Source: CALAGB01 sp963713965
GTDB taxonomy: Bacteria > Chloroflexota > Chloroflexia > Thermomicrobiales > Thermomicrobiaceae
Assembly: GCA_963713965.1 (NCBI GenBank)
Contig: OY970217.1
Coordinates: forward strand, 2,914,001-2,978,000
Reading direction: 5' to 3'
DNA: 64,000 nt
In this document: piece by piece, positions 1 through 8,597 of the stretch
Layout: every line of letters begins with the position of its first letter
Position numbering within the stretch: position 1 is the stretch's first letter
Translations under genes and position numbers: made by a program
The notes under the pieces: model-generated
Databases searched by the model: none
What the model saw: only the letters and a program-made list of their open reading frames with translations
What the model was told of the DNA's origin: nothing

Positions 1-244
1 CAGGCGGACAGTCCTTGTCCTCTAGAATGCGGGCACCGACGATTGGATGCCCTTCAACGCTGACGTCTGGATTCTGCTCGTAGTCAAAATCGTGGAGCAG
101 GCCTGCCAATCCCCACAGATCAACGTCCTCGCCGAAGCGCGCGGCGTAGGCGCGCATGGCTGCTTCGACGGCCAGCATATGGCGGATCAAATGCGGCTGA
201 GACGTGTACTCATTGACAAGCGCCAAGGCTTCTTCCCGTGTCAT
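1..244 (-). CDS. HD-domain phosphohydrolase, partial (runs off the window)
   Basis: Only the first 81 codons are present; the gene continues beyond base 1. The start is the ATG at 244, chosen because a strong Shine-Dalgarno (GGAGGTGA, 246-253) lies just upstream. A histidine about residue 22, the HD pair at about 51-52 (LLHDFDYE) and a histidine near 66 fit the metal-binding pattern of HD-domain hydrolases, which cleave phosphoester bonds in nucleotides or related substrates. The arrangement RHML...LLHDFDYE resembles the small stand-alone HDIG hydrolases common in Firmicutes and Chloroflexota. The substrate cannot be told. Family call fairly sure, function open. Confidence 0.75.
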   Translation of the reverse strand, partial: MTREEALALVNEYTSQPHLIRHMLAVEAAMRAYAARFGEDVDLWGLAGLLHDFDYEQNPDVSVEGHPIVGARILEDKDCPP

Positions 245-393
245 TTCACCTCCGGAAGACGTGTATCGATACCATCAGCGCCGAACGTGGTTCAGCGAGC
301 TGGCTTGAAACGCAGGTTCAGCGGCCACCCTGCATCTTACAGGATGGTCGAAATTCGTCGACTCAAGACGTAAGAGGAAGGACTCGATTGGCT

Positions 394-951
394 CTACTGA
401 GGTGGCCTGCGCCGTGAATCGGGAGGCGTGAGCATGGCTCCGACGACGCGTCCCCACTTCTGTGCGGACGACTTCTGAGCGGGATCCGATCCGCGAGATG
501 ACGGCGCTCTCTTGGTGGTGGCCGGATTGGTCGTGGCTGGTCGGTTTGGCTGCGCGGTTTGCTGGGTGCGAACGGTCTGCGCTGTCTGCTGCGGACGTTT
601 GGCCGATGCTGATTTGCCGCCCGACACGGTTGCCTTCACGGCCGACCGAACTCCACGAAACCATCGGTTGTCGGTGAGGGGGTTCTTGACTGGTTCGAGG
701 TGTCCACCGCGCCGCTTCCAGAGATAGCGGCTGGCAGCCATGGCGATGAACCCACCGGCGACCGCGACGATTTGCAGGGGATCATCAGGGGTGGCCGAGA
801 TCATGCCCACACCACCGAAGTGAAGCAGGAGCAGGATGCCGGTGGAGATCATGTACCCGATGACCCAGGAGGCGGTCTCGCTGAATGCCTGCCCGAAGCG
901 ATGGCAACTGCGCCAGGACATGATGTAGATGAGCGGCATAATGATCCACAC
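394..951 (-). CDS. Hypothetical membrane protein with basic Q/T/P-rich tail
   Basis: A 185-residue protein I do not recognise. The GTG start at 951 is preceded by GAGG at a spacing of 5. Two hydrophobic segments (about residues 27-53 and 57-77) look membrane-spanning. They are followed by a basic, low-complexity tail of about 100 residues rich in Gln, Thr, Pro, Ala and Lys, which would face the cytoplasm if the positive-inside rule holds. It sits between the HD hydrolase and the divergent recD2 gene. Function unknown. The low-complexity tail makes homology searching unreliable. Confidence 0.55.
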   Translation of the reverse strand: MWIIMPLIYIMSWRSCHRFGQAFSETASWVIGYMISTGILLLLHFGGVGMISATPDDPLQIVAVAGGFIAMAASRYLWKRRGGHLEPVKNPLTDNRWFRGVRSAVKATVSGGKSASAKRPQQTAQTVRTQQTAQPNRPATTNPATTKRAPSSRGSDPAQKSSAQKWGRVVGAMLTPPDSRRRPPQ

Positions 952-1125
952 GGGAGCCTCACAGGCTAAAGACGAAATTGCGATCAGATTTAAGCGTACT
1001 CAATTCCGAAGTTGGCGACCAGCCGCCGATCTGTGGCTCCCGAGTGACCGGTAAACGGTAGACTTGAGAAAGAATTCGTGGCCCTCGGCAACTGACCTAT
1101 AGTCCCGCGAAGAGAACTCATCAGC

Positions 1126-3348
1126 ATGTCACAGCTCAACATCGACAACGGATCTCACGGGACGTCGACCATGGACGGCGTCATCGAGCGGCTCACCTAT
1201 CAGCATCCAACCAGTGGCTACACCGTTCTCAAACTCCGTACGCAACGTGGAGCCGAGGTGGTGGCGGTTGGGCAGATGTCCGGCGTCAATCCAGGTGAGC
1301 GCATCCAGCTCGAGGGCGTCTGGATGACCCATCCGCAGCATGGGCGACAGTTCCGCGTCTCCACCTTCCGCACGCTCCTTCCGGCCACCACCGAAGGTAT
1401 TCGCAAGTATCTCGGTTCGGGTCTAATCAAGGGGGTTGGTCCTGTGACGGCCAAGCGTATCGTCGAGCACTTTGGTCCCGACGCCCTCACCATTATCGAT
1501 GAAGAGCCGGACCGGCTGCATGAGGTGCGCGGACTGGGAAACAAGCGTGCCGCCTCGATTACCGCGGCCTGGGTCGAGCAGCGGGCTATCAAGGACGTGA
1601 TGATCTGCTTGCAGAGCCTCGGCGTCCATACCGGTCACGCCGTGCGGATCTACAAGCAGTACGGTGACGGCGCGGTCGACGTGGTGCGAACCGACCCCTA
1701 TCGTCTGGCACGCGACATTTGGGGGATCGGGTTCAAGACGGCGGACGACATCGGCGCCGAGCTCGGCATCCCGCACGATTCGCCAGATCGGCTCGCGGCT
1801 GGGCTGCGTCATGCGCTCACGTCGGCCGCCGACGACAACGGCCACGTCTACCTGCCGCGCGAGGTGCTGTTCGACACCGCCGTGCGTTTACTCGATTGCA
1901 CGGTTGACCAGCTCGAAGCCGCCATGCCACGCCTTATCGGCGACCGAGACGTCTTTCTGGAAGAGCGTGATGGTGAAGAGCGCATCTATCTCGCATCACT
2001 GGGCGGCGCCGAAATCGCTGGCGCGCGGCGTCTTGTGCGGCTCATTCGATCCGAGGTCGATCGGCTCTCTGAGTTCGGTGACATTGATTGGGAAGCGGCG
2101 CTCGACTGGTTGATCAACGTGCGGCGCATCCCGGCGCTGGCTGAGCGACAGATCGAAGCCGTGCGTGCCGCGCTCACGAACCCAGTGACAGTGTTGACGG
2201 GTGGCCCAGGGACCGGCAAGAGCACCACGGTGCGCTCCATCGTGACGTTGGCGCGCGCCAAACGGGCGCGGGTGCTCCTCGTCGCGCCGACTGGCCGCGC
2301 CGCCAAGCGACTAAGCGAGCTGACCGGCCATCCGGCGCGGACAATTCACCGGCTGCTCAAGCTTCAGCCCGGCGGCTCGGCAGCTTTTGACGAAAACAAT
2401 CCGCTCGACGCCGATCTATTGGTCGTCGACGAATCCTCGATGCTCGATGTGTATCTCTTCAACTCGCTGGTGCGCGCTCTGCCGTCCGGTTGCCACCTAC
2501 TGCTCGTTGGCGATGCCGATCAGCTTCCGTCGGTCGGTCCTGGAAACGTGCTTCACGACTTAATCGCAAGCGACGTCATCCCAACCGTGCGCTTGGAGGC
2601 GATCTTCCGTCAGGCCGAGGCCAGCGCCATCGTGCGCAATGCACACCACATCAACAATGGCGAGATGCCTCAGTCTGGACGTGAAATTCGCGATTTCGCC
2701 GTCGTGCGGGTGGAAGAAGGAGCGGACGCTGCTCAAGAGGCGGCCGAGCTCGTTCAAGACCTGGTCAATCGCCGGCTGCCAAGAGCCTACGGAATCCCGT
2801 CAGACCAGATCCAGGTTCTCTGCCCCATGAATGGGGGCGCCACGGGGACGCGCAGACTGAACGAAACGCTGCAGGCAACGCTCAATCCGCCTGTTCAGGG
2901 CCAGCCGGAGCTTCGCATCGCGGGCCGTCATTACCGTGCTGGAGATCGACTCATCGCGCTACGCAATAATTACCAACTCGAGGTTTTCAACGGCGACATG
3001 GCGGTGATCCAGTCCATCGATCAGGTTGACCAGTCAATGAGGTTGGCATTCGACGATGGACGGGTGTTGACCGTTCCCTTCGCACAGCTGGATGAGTTCA
3101 GTCACGCGTTTGCCATCTCGGTGCATCGAGCTCAAGGCTCGGAGTTTCGCGCCGTGGTGATACCGCTGCTGACAGCCCACTACGTCATGCTGCAGCGGAA
3201 CTTGCTCTACACCGCGGTGACGCGCGCTCGCGAGCTGGTCGTACTGGTGGCGCAGCCCAAAGCGATCGCCATCGCCGTCCGCAACGACCGTATCTCGCGC
3301 CGTTACACGTCCCTCGACCTGCGATTGCGTGAGCTGGCCACCGACTGA
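1126..3348 (+). CDS. recD2: RecD2-type ATP-dependent DNA helicase
   Basis: A 740-residue superfamily 1B helicase, the usual RecD2 length. RecD2 unwinds DNA 5'-3' without RecBC and acts in repair and recombination. Order of domains: N-terminal OB-like region (about 14-90), helix-hairpin-helix segments (about 95-200), Walker A TGGPGTGKST at about 358-367, Walker B LLVVDESSMLD at about 433, and the late helicase motif VHRAQGSEF at about 665 followed by TAVTRAR. The long N-terminal part before Walker A separates it from RecBCD-type RecD. A TATAGT hexamer at 1098-1103 may be a -10 element. The ribosome site is weak. The gene ends 8 bases before the stop of a convergent lipoprotein gene. Confidence 0.93.
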   Translation: MSQLNIDNGSHGTSTMDGVIERLTYQHPTSGYTVLKLRTQRGAEVVAVGQMSGVNPGERIQLEGVWMTHPQHGRQFRVSTFRTLLPATTEGIRKYLGSGLIKGVGPVTAKRIVEHFGPDALTIIDEEPDRLHEVRGLGNKRAASITAAWVEQRAIKDVMICLQSLGVHTGHAVRIYKQYGDGAVDVVRTDPYRLARDIWGIGFKTADDIGAELGIPHDSPDRLAAGLRHALTSAADDNGHVYLPREVLFDTAVRLLDCTVDQLEAAMPRLIGDRDVFLEERDGEERIYLASLGGAEIAGARRLVRLIRSEVDRLSEFGDIDWEAALDWLINVRRIPALAERQIEAVRAALTNPVTVLTGGPGTGKSTTVRSIVTLARAKRARVLLVAPTGRAAKRLSELTGHPARTIHRLLKLQPGGSAAFDENNPLDADLLVVDESSMLDVYLFNSLVRALPSGCHLLLVGDADQLPSVGPGNVLHDLIASDVIPTVRLEAIFRQAEASAIVRNAHHINNGEMPQSGREIRDFAVVRVEEGADAAQEAAELVQDLVNRRLPRAYGIPSDQIQVLCPMNGGATGTRRLNETLQATLNPPVQGQPELRIAGRHYRAGDRLIALRNNYQLEVFNGDMAVIQSIDQVDQSMRLAFDDGRVLTVPFAQLDEFSHAFAISVHRAQGSEFRAVVIPLLTAHYVMLQRNLLYTAVTRARELVVLVAQPKAIAIAVRNDRISRRYTSLDLRLRELATD

Positions 3349-3355
3349 GTCCCGG

Positions 3356-4378
3356 TTATTTCGGTGGCGATAGCGTCACCGGGATCTCGACGCCGTTGGT
3401 CTTCGAGCCGTCCTTGGCCGAGAGTTCAAATACCACGATCTTCCCCGACTGTTGCTGAGAGACGTTGAACGGAACGCTCACGTCAAAGGTTCCTCGAGTG
3501 CCGGTGCCCGACGTGGCGGTGGCGTGTTGTTCCTGAAGAAGGTTTCCGTTGGCGTCGAGAATGTCGACCACGAAGGCCGCTTCAAACGTGTTCGCGCTTC
3601 CGGTGAATCGCACCGGCGAAGTGATCGTATCGCCGACGGCAGGAGTCTCGACCAGGATGATTGGGGTAATCTCCTCGTAGTTCGACCGAGCAACCGGATG
3701 ATCGAGAATGAGCCCTTCGCCTCCAAAGATCGTCACCGGTTTGCCGTCGAGTTGGAAGCTCACCTGATCGACCGTCGAGAACTGCGTCAGGGTGAAGACG
3801 ACCTGTGCCAGCCGCGCCGCCATCGAGAGGCTTCCGCCTCCCGATTCATATTCACTCGAAAGGTTCACTGTTGCGACCTTGTTCGTGATCGTCAGCCCGA
3901 GATATTTAGACCCGTCCGGGATCGAAGTCGAGAGTCCGGCCGCCTGCTCGTCGGACGTGGGGCCTTGGAGAAGGTCTTGCATGGCCGCTGCACCGATCTG
4001 CTGCGTTTTCGGCACCGTTCGATGCGCGACGCCTAGCTTATCCTGACGCATGAAATAGAGGTTGAAGGTCGTCGTGTCGGCACTTGGGCTCGAGGCGGGG
4101 GTCGCGGACGACCCACCACTTGGTGTGCCAACCTCGGTGGCGGATGTTGTGGGCTCGGACGATGAAGTAGCCGTGTCCGCGCCGGTGGATGTTGCTACTG
4201 TGGTTGTCGTGCTCGTCGCCGCCTGTCCGCCAGAGCTCGTTGAGGTCGGCGTCGAGCTCGAGCCGCACGCAGCAACCATGGCCGTGACCAGGAGAGCCGC
4301 GATGACGACGGTGAGACGGCGTGACCACAGCCTCTCTCGGGACTTCCTCGTTCTTGGAACGTCGTTGCGTAGCGGCAT
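3356..4378 (-). CDS. GerMN/Gmad2-domain lipoprotein
   Basis: The ATG at 4378 was chosen over an upstream in-frame ATG because AAGGAAAA lies 7 bases before it, giving 340 residues. A basic stretch and hydrophobic helix end in the lipobox VAAC, so this should be an exported lipoprotein. A Thr/Ser-rich linker follows. Then comes a GerMN domain (FNLYFM... to about the DGKPVTIFGGEG segment), named after the GerM protein of sporulating bacteria, and a C-terminal immunoglobulin-like Gmad2 domain (PIILVETPAVGDTITSPV onward). The pair is common in cell-envelope lipoproteins of non-sporulating Chloroflexota and Actinobacteria, where its role is not settled. The gene is monocistronic. Confidence 0.85.
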   Translation of the reverse strand: MPLRNDVPRTRKSRERLWSRRLTVVIAALLVTAMVAACGSSSTPTSTSSGGQAATSTTTTVATSTGADTATSSSEPTTSATEVGTPSGGSSATPASSPSADTTTFNLYFMRQDKLGVAHRTVPKTQQIGAAAMQDLLQGPTSDEQAAGLSTSIPDGSKYLGLTITNKVATVNLSSEYESGGGSLSMAARLAQVVFTLTQFSTVDQVSFQLDGKPVTIFGGEGLILDHPVARSNYEEITPIILVETPAVGDTITSPVRFTGSANTFEAAFVVDILDANGNLLQEQHATATSGTGTRGTFDVSVPFNVSQQQSGKIVVFELSAKDGSKTNGVEIPVTLSPPK

Positions 4379-4693
4379 GCGGTTTTCCTTCCGAGATCCA
4401 TTCATCGGCATTATTAACGCATTCTCCGGGTCGTGGTTATCACGAGGGTCCTGTCAAAACGAAGCGAAGAAGCGTTCGCTTACATGCTACGTTCCCGAGA
4501 CCAGAACCTGCCAGAGCCAAAAGGTGTGAGACGTACCGCCGATTTCGGCGACTAGACGCGGAATCACGAAATCGACCGAATTCCAGCGTTCTCGAGCGGT
4601 CCGGGTTCAGCGCACGTGTGGGCTTTGGCCGCGGTCGTGACGACTTCAGATACAACAGACAAATATCACAGGACAAAATGGTGTCATGACAGG

Positions 4694-4723
4694 TTGACAA
4701 CGTGTGTTGTGGTGATTCATCAT
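4694..4723 (+). promoter_or_regulatory. Possible sigma70-type promoter of the ABC transporter operon
   Basis: TTGACA at 4694-4699 is a consensus -35 hexamer. CATCAT at 4718-4723, 18 bases further, matches 4 of 6 positions of a -10 hexamer. It lies about 95 bases before the first gene. The -10 is weak, so the call rests on the -35 and on the overlap with the inverted repeat at 4712-4735. Confidence 0.4.
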
Positions 4724-4735
4724 GCGGTGAATCAC
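4712..4735. promoter_or_regulatory. Operator-like inverted repeat upstream of the ABC transporter operon
   Basis: Perfect 8-base arms GTGATTCA (4712-4719) and TGAATCAC (4728-4735) separated by 8 bases. The repeat overlaps the candidate -10 element, a typical position for a dimeric repressor to block RNA polymerase. No regulator gene is adjacent, so the binding protein is unknown. Confidence 0.45.
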
Positions 4736-4817
4736 TGCACAGTCGTACCAGTTGGGGAGTGGCGTGTTGCCACCCATCTGTTCAGTGAGGGTGCTGTGCA
4801 TATGAGGAGGAGTGACC

Positions 4818-6596
4818 GTGACCAACGCTGATTCGACGCCGAAGTCGAGTATCGAGCTCGTGAGCTCGCGACGTCAGTTCCTTAAACGTTCCGCAATCCT
4901 TGGTTTATCAATTCCGGCTGTTGGTACGCTGTTGGCCGCCTGCGGCAGCAGCAATAAGTCCACACCGACGACGGCAAGCGCTTCGACGAGCACGAGCTCC
5001 AGTGGTGCGTCGTCATCGCCGACTGCCGCCCAGTCGATTCCGACGACGAGCGTCAACACCAACCAAGCGTCGCCGACCGCCGAGTCTGGCTCGAGCGGCA
5101 CACCCAAACAGGGCGGCGACATGGTGGTCGTCGGCCACCAGGAGCTCGCCGGTCTCAGCCCGAACGATACCGGCCCTGGCGATCAGTGGGTAATGATTAC
5201 TCAGATCCACAACGGATTGCTTGAGCAGGACGAGAACTTCGTCCTCCAGCCGACGCTCGCCGCAACCTACGAAGCAGCGGCTGATGGACTGAGCTACACC
5301 TTCAAGCTCAAGGACGGCGTCAAGTTCCACGACGGAACAGCGTTTACGGCCGACGACGTCAAGTACACCTACACGTTCTACAGTGACGCCAACAACGGCT
5401 CGGTGATTGCCAGTTATTTCACGAACATGGATTCGGTCGACGCGTCTGACCCGACCACCGTTGTGGTCAAGATGAAGGCGCCCAACGCTGCTTTTGCGAC
5501 TCTCGGCGCGACGGTCTTCATCGTGCAGTCGAAATATCACCAGCAGGTGGGTGAAAAGACCTACCGAACCAAGCCGATCGGCACCGGCCCATTCAAGCTC
5601 AAGGAGTTCATCTCCGCCGACCACACCACCGTGGAGGCGTTTCCAGACCACTTCCGCGGGGCGCCGCATCTCGACACGTTCACCCAGAAGCTGGTGGCAG
5701 AGCCATCGGTCCGCACCATCGCCCTGGAGACCGGCGACGCCGATTCCTCCGTCTGGACGCTGTTGGTGCAGGACGACCTCAAGCTCAATAAAGAGACCGA
5801 CAAATTCACGTCCTTCACGTCGGTCAGCACGGCGGTCAACCACTTCCCGATCAACAACACGTTGCCGTTCTTCGCCGAGAAGGCCTGTCGCCAGGCGATG
5901 TTGCACGCTATCGATCGCCAGAAGGTTATCGACACCGTCTTCCAGGGCGCAGCCGCGATAGCCACGGCCAACCTCGCGCCGAACCTCGGCGCTTGGTACA
6001 ACCCGGATGTCACCAAGTACGACTTCAACCCAGACACAGCCAAGCAGCTACTCGACCAGGCAGGTTGGGTTGCTGGTTCAGACGGCATTCGCGCCAAGGA
6101 TGGGAAGAAGTTCTCCTTCACCTGCGCCCTCATCAGTGGCGACCAGGCACGCAAGCCTGAGGCGGAGCTCGTGCAGCAGGACCTCAAGAACGTCGGCATC
6201 GACATGAGTATCCAGGAGCAGCCGGCGACGACGATCCTACAGAACATGACAAACGGCACGGGCGACATGGCGATCTTCAACTGGACCTACGGTGGAAACG
6301 GCGGCGAGCCGGATGCGTCCGACACGCTGCGATCAGACGGAGGCAGCAACTTCAACCAGTACAAGAATCCGCAGATGGATCAGTTGCTGGATCAGGGACT
6401 CAACGAGGTCGACCCGGCCAAACGCAAGGATATCTACGATCAGATCCAGCAGATCGTGTCGGACGACGTCCCGTTCATCTACATGATGTACTGGAACTGG
6501 TTCAACCACTTTGCCAAGCGGATTCAGGGTCTGCCGAAAAACGCCCTCAATGGCTCGCAGCTATACAACAAGGTCTACCAAATGTGGATTGCCTAG
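4818..6596 (+). CDS. ABC transporter substrate-binding lipoprotein, peptide/nickel family (Tat-exported)
   Basis: An extracellular solute-binding protein of family 5 (DppA/OppA/NikA type), about 592 residues. Two in-frame GTG codons compete. The one at 4818 is preferred because AGGAGG at 4805-4810 is 7 bases away, against only 1 base for 4812. The N-terminus carries SRRQFLK, a match to the twin-arginine motif, followed by a hydrophobic stretch and lipobox LLAAC, so it should be folded before export and then lipid-anchored. A Ser/Thr-rich linker leads to the binding domain (GLTFKLKDGVKFHDG-like motif near residues 155-180). Two permeases follow. Ligand unknown; peptides are the default guess. 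Confidence 0.88.
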   Translation: MTNADSTPKSSIELVSSRRQFLKRSAILGLSIPAVGTLLAACGSSNKSTPTTASASTSTSSSGASSSPTAAQSIPTTSVNTNQASPTAESGSSGTPKQGGDMVVVGHQELAGLSPNDTGPGDQWVMITQIHNGLLEQDENFVLQPTLAATYEAAADGLSYTFKLKDGVKFHDGTAFTADDVKYTYTFYSDANNGSVIASYFTNMDSVDASDPTTVVVKMKAPNAAFATLGATVFIVQSKYHQQVGEKTYRTKPIGTGPFKLKEFISADHTTVEAFPDHFRGAPHLDTFTQKLVAEPSVRTIALETGDADSSVWTLLVQDDLKLNKETDKFTSFTSVSTAVNHFPINNTLPFFAEKACRQAMLHAIDRQKVIDTVFQGAAAIATANLAPNLGAWYNPDVTKYDFNPDTAKQLLDQAGWVAGSDGIRAKDGKKFSFTCALISGDQARKPEAELVQQDLKNVGIDMSIQEQPATTILQNMTNGTGDMAIFNWTYGGNGGEPDASDTLRSDGGSNFNQYKNPQMDQLLDQGLNEVDPAKRKDIYDQIQQIVSDDVPFIYMMYWNWFNHFAKRIQGLPKNALNGSQLYNKVYQMWIA

Positions 6597-6621
6597 CCGT
6601 TCCAAACGCATAGCGAGAACA

Positions 6622-6653
6622 CCTACCGGCCCGTTACACGACGGGCCGGTAGG
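6622..6653 (+). terminator. Strong intercistronic stem-loop after the binding-protein gene
   Basis: Perfect 13-base arms (6622-6634 and 6641-6653) around a 6-base loop, lying 25 bases past the stop codon of the binding-protein gene. No run of T follows, so it is more likely an mRNA-stabilising or partially terminating hairpin. Such elements commonly raise binding-protein levels above those of the membrane permeases in ABC operons. Confidence 0.65.
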
Positions 6654-6682
6654 CCCACAACGGAGAGGACAATCTCAGCACT

Positions 6683-7618
6683 ATGCTGCGCTATGTCATT
6701 CGACGGCTGCTTCAGGGCTTCGTCGTTATTTTTCTTATCAGTATCGCCACGTTCGGCATTCTGCACCTCACCCCTGGGGACCCCGTCTATATCATGATCG
6801 GTGAAACGGGCAGAACACAGCTGACGCCTGAACAGATCGATCAGATCCGACACTATTGGGGTCTCGATCGGCCCCTCTACGTGCAGTATCTGACCTGGGT
6901 TGGCCATATGGTCCGAGGGAACTTCGGCGAGTCGGTCATCCAGGTAGGTACCCCGGTAAATACGATCATCAGGAGAGCGGCGCCCGTTACGTTCAAGTTG
7001 AACGCGATGGCATTACTTTTAGCCATTGCCATTGCCTTACCGGCCGGAATACTCGCCGGGATCAAGCAGTATTCATTCTTTGACTATTTCAGTACCGTGG
7101 GGGCGACGCTTGGAGTGTCGGTCCCCAGCTTCTGGATCGCTTTGATGGCGATCATTCTGTTTGCCTTGAAATTAGGTTGGCTACCGCCCTTCGGAGTCTC
7201 TTCCTGGAAGGGCTACATCCTGCCGGTGGTGGTCCTCTCCTTCGAGCAAATGGCGATCGTCACGCGGCTCATGCGAAGTACGACAGTCGAGACGCTGGGT
7301 CAGGACTTCGTGCGGACAGCGCGTGCCAAAGGACTGTCGGAGTCGGTCGTACTTCTAAAACACGTCGTGCGAAACTCGCTTCTACCGGTAGTCACGGTCA
7401 TTGGCTACCGGATCGCGTTCCTCCTCAGCGGCACGATCATCATTGAGACGGTCTTCGCCGTTCCTGGAATCGGTCAACTCTTCTACAACTCCGTCATTCA
7501 TCTCGACTATCAGGTTGTTCAGGCGGTCGTGTTCATATTGTCCGTCCTCGTGGTCGCGGCCAACCTGCTGACCGACCTGGTCTATGCCTACATTGACCCA
7601 CGAATTAGACTGCACTAG
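6683..7618 (+). CDS. ABC transporter permease, DppB type
   Basis: A 311-residue inner-membrane permease of the BPD_transp_1 superfamily, close to the standard DppB/OppB length. The N-terminal MLRYVIRRLLQGFVVIFLIS segment is the first membrane helix typical of DppB. The cytoplasmic EAA loop is recognisable in DFVRTARAKGLSESVVLLKHVVRNSLLPV (about residues 210-240), where the ATPase docks. It follows the binding-protein gene and precedes the DppC-type permease by 16 bases, so all three are probably co-transcribed. No ATPase gene follows; one must be supplied from elsewhere. Confidence 0.9.
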   Translation: MLRYVIRRLLQGFVVIFLISIATFGILHLTPGDPVYIMIGETGRTQLTPEQIDQIRHYWGLDRPLYVQYLTWVGHMVRGNFGESVIQVGTPVNTIIRRAAPVTFKLNAMALLLAIAIALPAGILAGIKQYSFFDYFSTVGATLGVSVPSFWIALMAIILFALKLGWLPPFGVSSWKGYILPVVVLSFEQMAIVTRLMRSTTVETLGQDFVRTARAKGLSESVVLLKHVVRNSLLPVVTVIGYRIAFLLSGTIIIETVFAVPGIGQLFYNSVIHLDYQVVQAVVFILSVLVVAANLLTDLVYAYIDPRIRLH

Positions 7619-7634
7619 CTGAGGACGGAACCGT

Positions 7635-8555
7635 ATGGATATTCCAAAAGAAGAGAAGAAAGAAGGAACGCCCTCAGGCGGTGCCAGCGCGCCGTTGGCA
7701 GTGGGGCGCGCCCGGCGCACTGAATTTTCGCGCGGCTGGAGCCGCTTCAAACGCTACAAGCCGGCACTCGTTGGGCTGGTTATTCTGGCCATTCTGACGG
7801 TGATGGCGATCATTCCCGGCGTCTTCGCGCCCTATCCGCCAAATCTGGCCAAACCAGAGCTATTGGGGCAGGCTCCGTCCTGGTCGCACCCGCTCGGATT
7901 CGACGAGATCGGGCGAGATGAGCTCAGCCGCATCATCTACGGAACGCGTATCGCACTCGTTGTGGCGCTCCTGGCGACCGCCATCGCGGTGAGTATCGGG
8001 GTAATCGTGGGCGCCGCCGCCGGCTACTTCGGCGGGTGGATCGACTCCGTCCTCTCCCGCATCGTTGACACCATCATGGCGTTTCCCACGTTGGCCTTGT
8101 TGATCGCGTTGGTGGCTGTGCTTGGACCAAGTCTCAGGACCACGATCGTGATCATCGGCCTGACGGTGTGGGCGGCCTATGCGCGCGTTGCTCGCGGAGA
8201 CGTGCTCAGCCTGCGAGAGCGGGATTTCGTGGTGGCGGCCAGGGCGGTCGGGGCAAACAACAGCCGCATCATCCTCAGGCACATCGTGCCGAACATCGTG
8301 GGACCGATCATCGTCCTGTCGACGTTGGCGGTGGGCGGAATCATCATCCTGGAGGCCGCGCTTTCCTTCCTCGGACTTGGAGTTCAGGCACCGACTGCCG
8401 ACTGGGGGACGATGCTGTCTTCGGCTCGGGCCTACGTGCGGATCTATCCCCACATCGCCATCGCGCCAGGGATCATGATCAGCATAACGGTGCTCGCGTT
8501 CAACCTGATCGGCGACGGGCTGCGGGACGCGCTCGATCCTCGTGGACGCGATTGA
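7635..8555 (+). CDS. ABC transporter permease, DppC type
   Basis: A 306-residue permease of the DppC/OppC branch. It has a hydrophilic, charged N-terminal arm (about 45 residues), a first membrane helix near 50-70, the DppC-typical periplasmic stretch ending in HPLGFDEIGRDELSRIIYGTR (about 80-100), and the EAA loop RERDFVVAARAVGANNSRIILRHIVPN at about 195-220. With the DppB partner it forms the channel of a peptide-type importer. The next gene, for a CapA-like protein, starts about 40 bases downstream and is probably in the same transcript. Confidence 0.9.
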   Translation: MDIPKEEKKEGTPSGGASAPLAVGRARRTEFSRGWSRFKRYKPALVGLVILAILTVMAIIPGVFAPYPPNLAKPELLGQAPSWSHPLGFDEIGRDELSRIIYGTRIALVVALLATAIAVSIGVIVGAAAGYFGGWIDSVLSRIVDTIMAFPTLALLIALVAVLGPSLRTTIVIIGLTVWAAYARVARGDVLSLRERDFVVAARAVGANNSRIILRHIVPNIVGPIIVLSTLAVGGIIILEAALSFLGLGVQAPTADWGTMLSSARAYVRIYPHIAIAPGIMISITVLAFNLIGDGLRDALDPRGRD

Positions 8556-8597
8556 ACATCTCGGGAACACCTCACGAACGTTGAAAGGGAACTATCA

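Noticed and set aside
47..373. Plus-strand frame at the window start
   Set aside because: It is antisense to the HD-domain protein, whose start and ribosome site are convincing.
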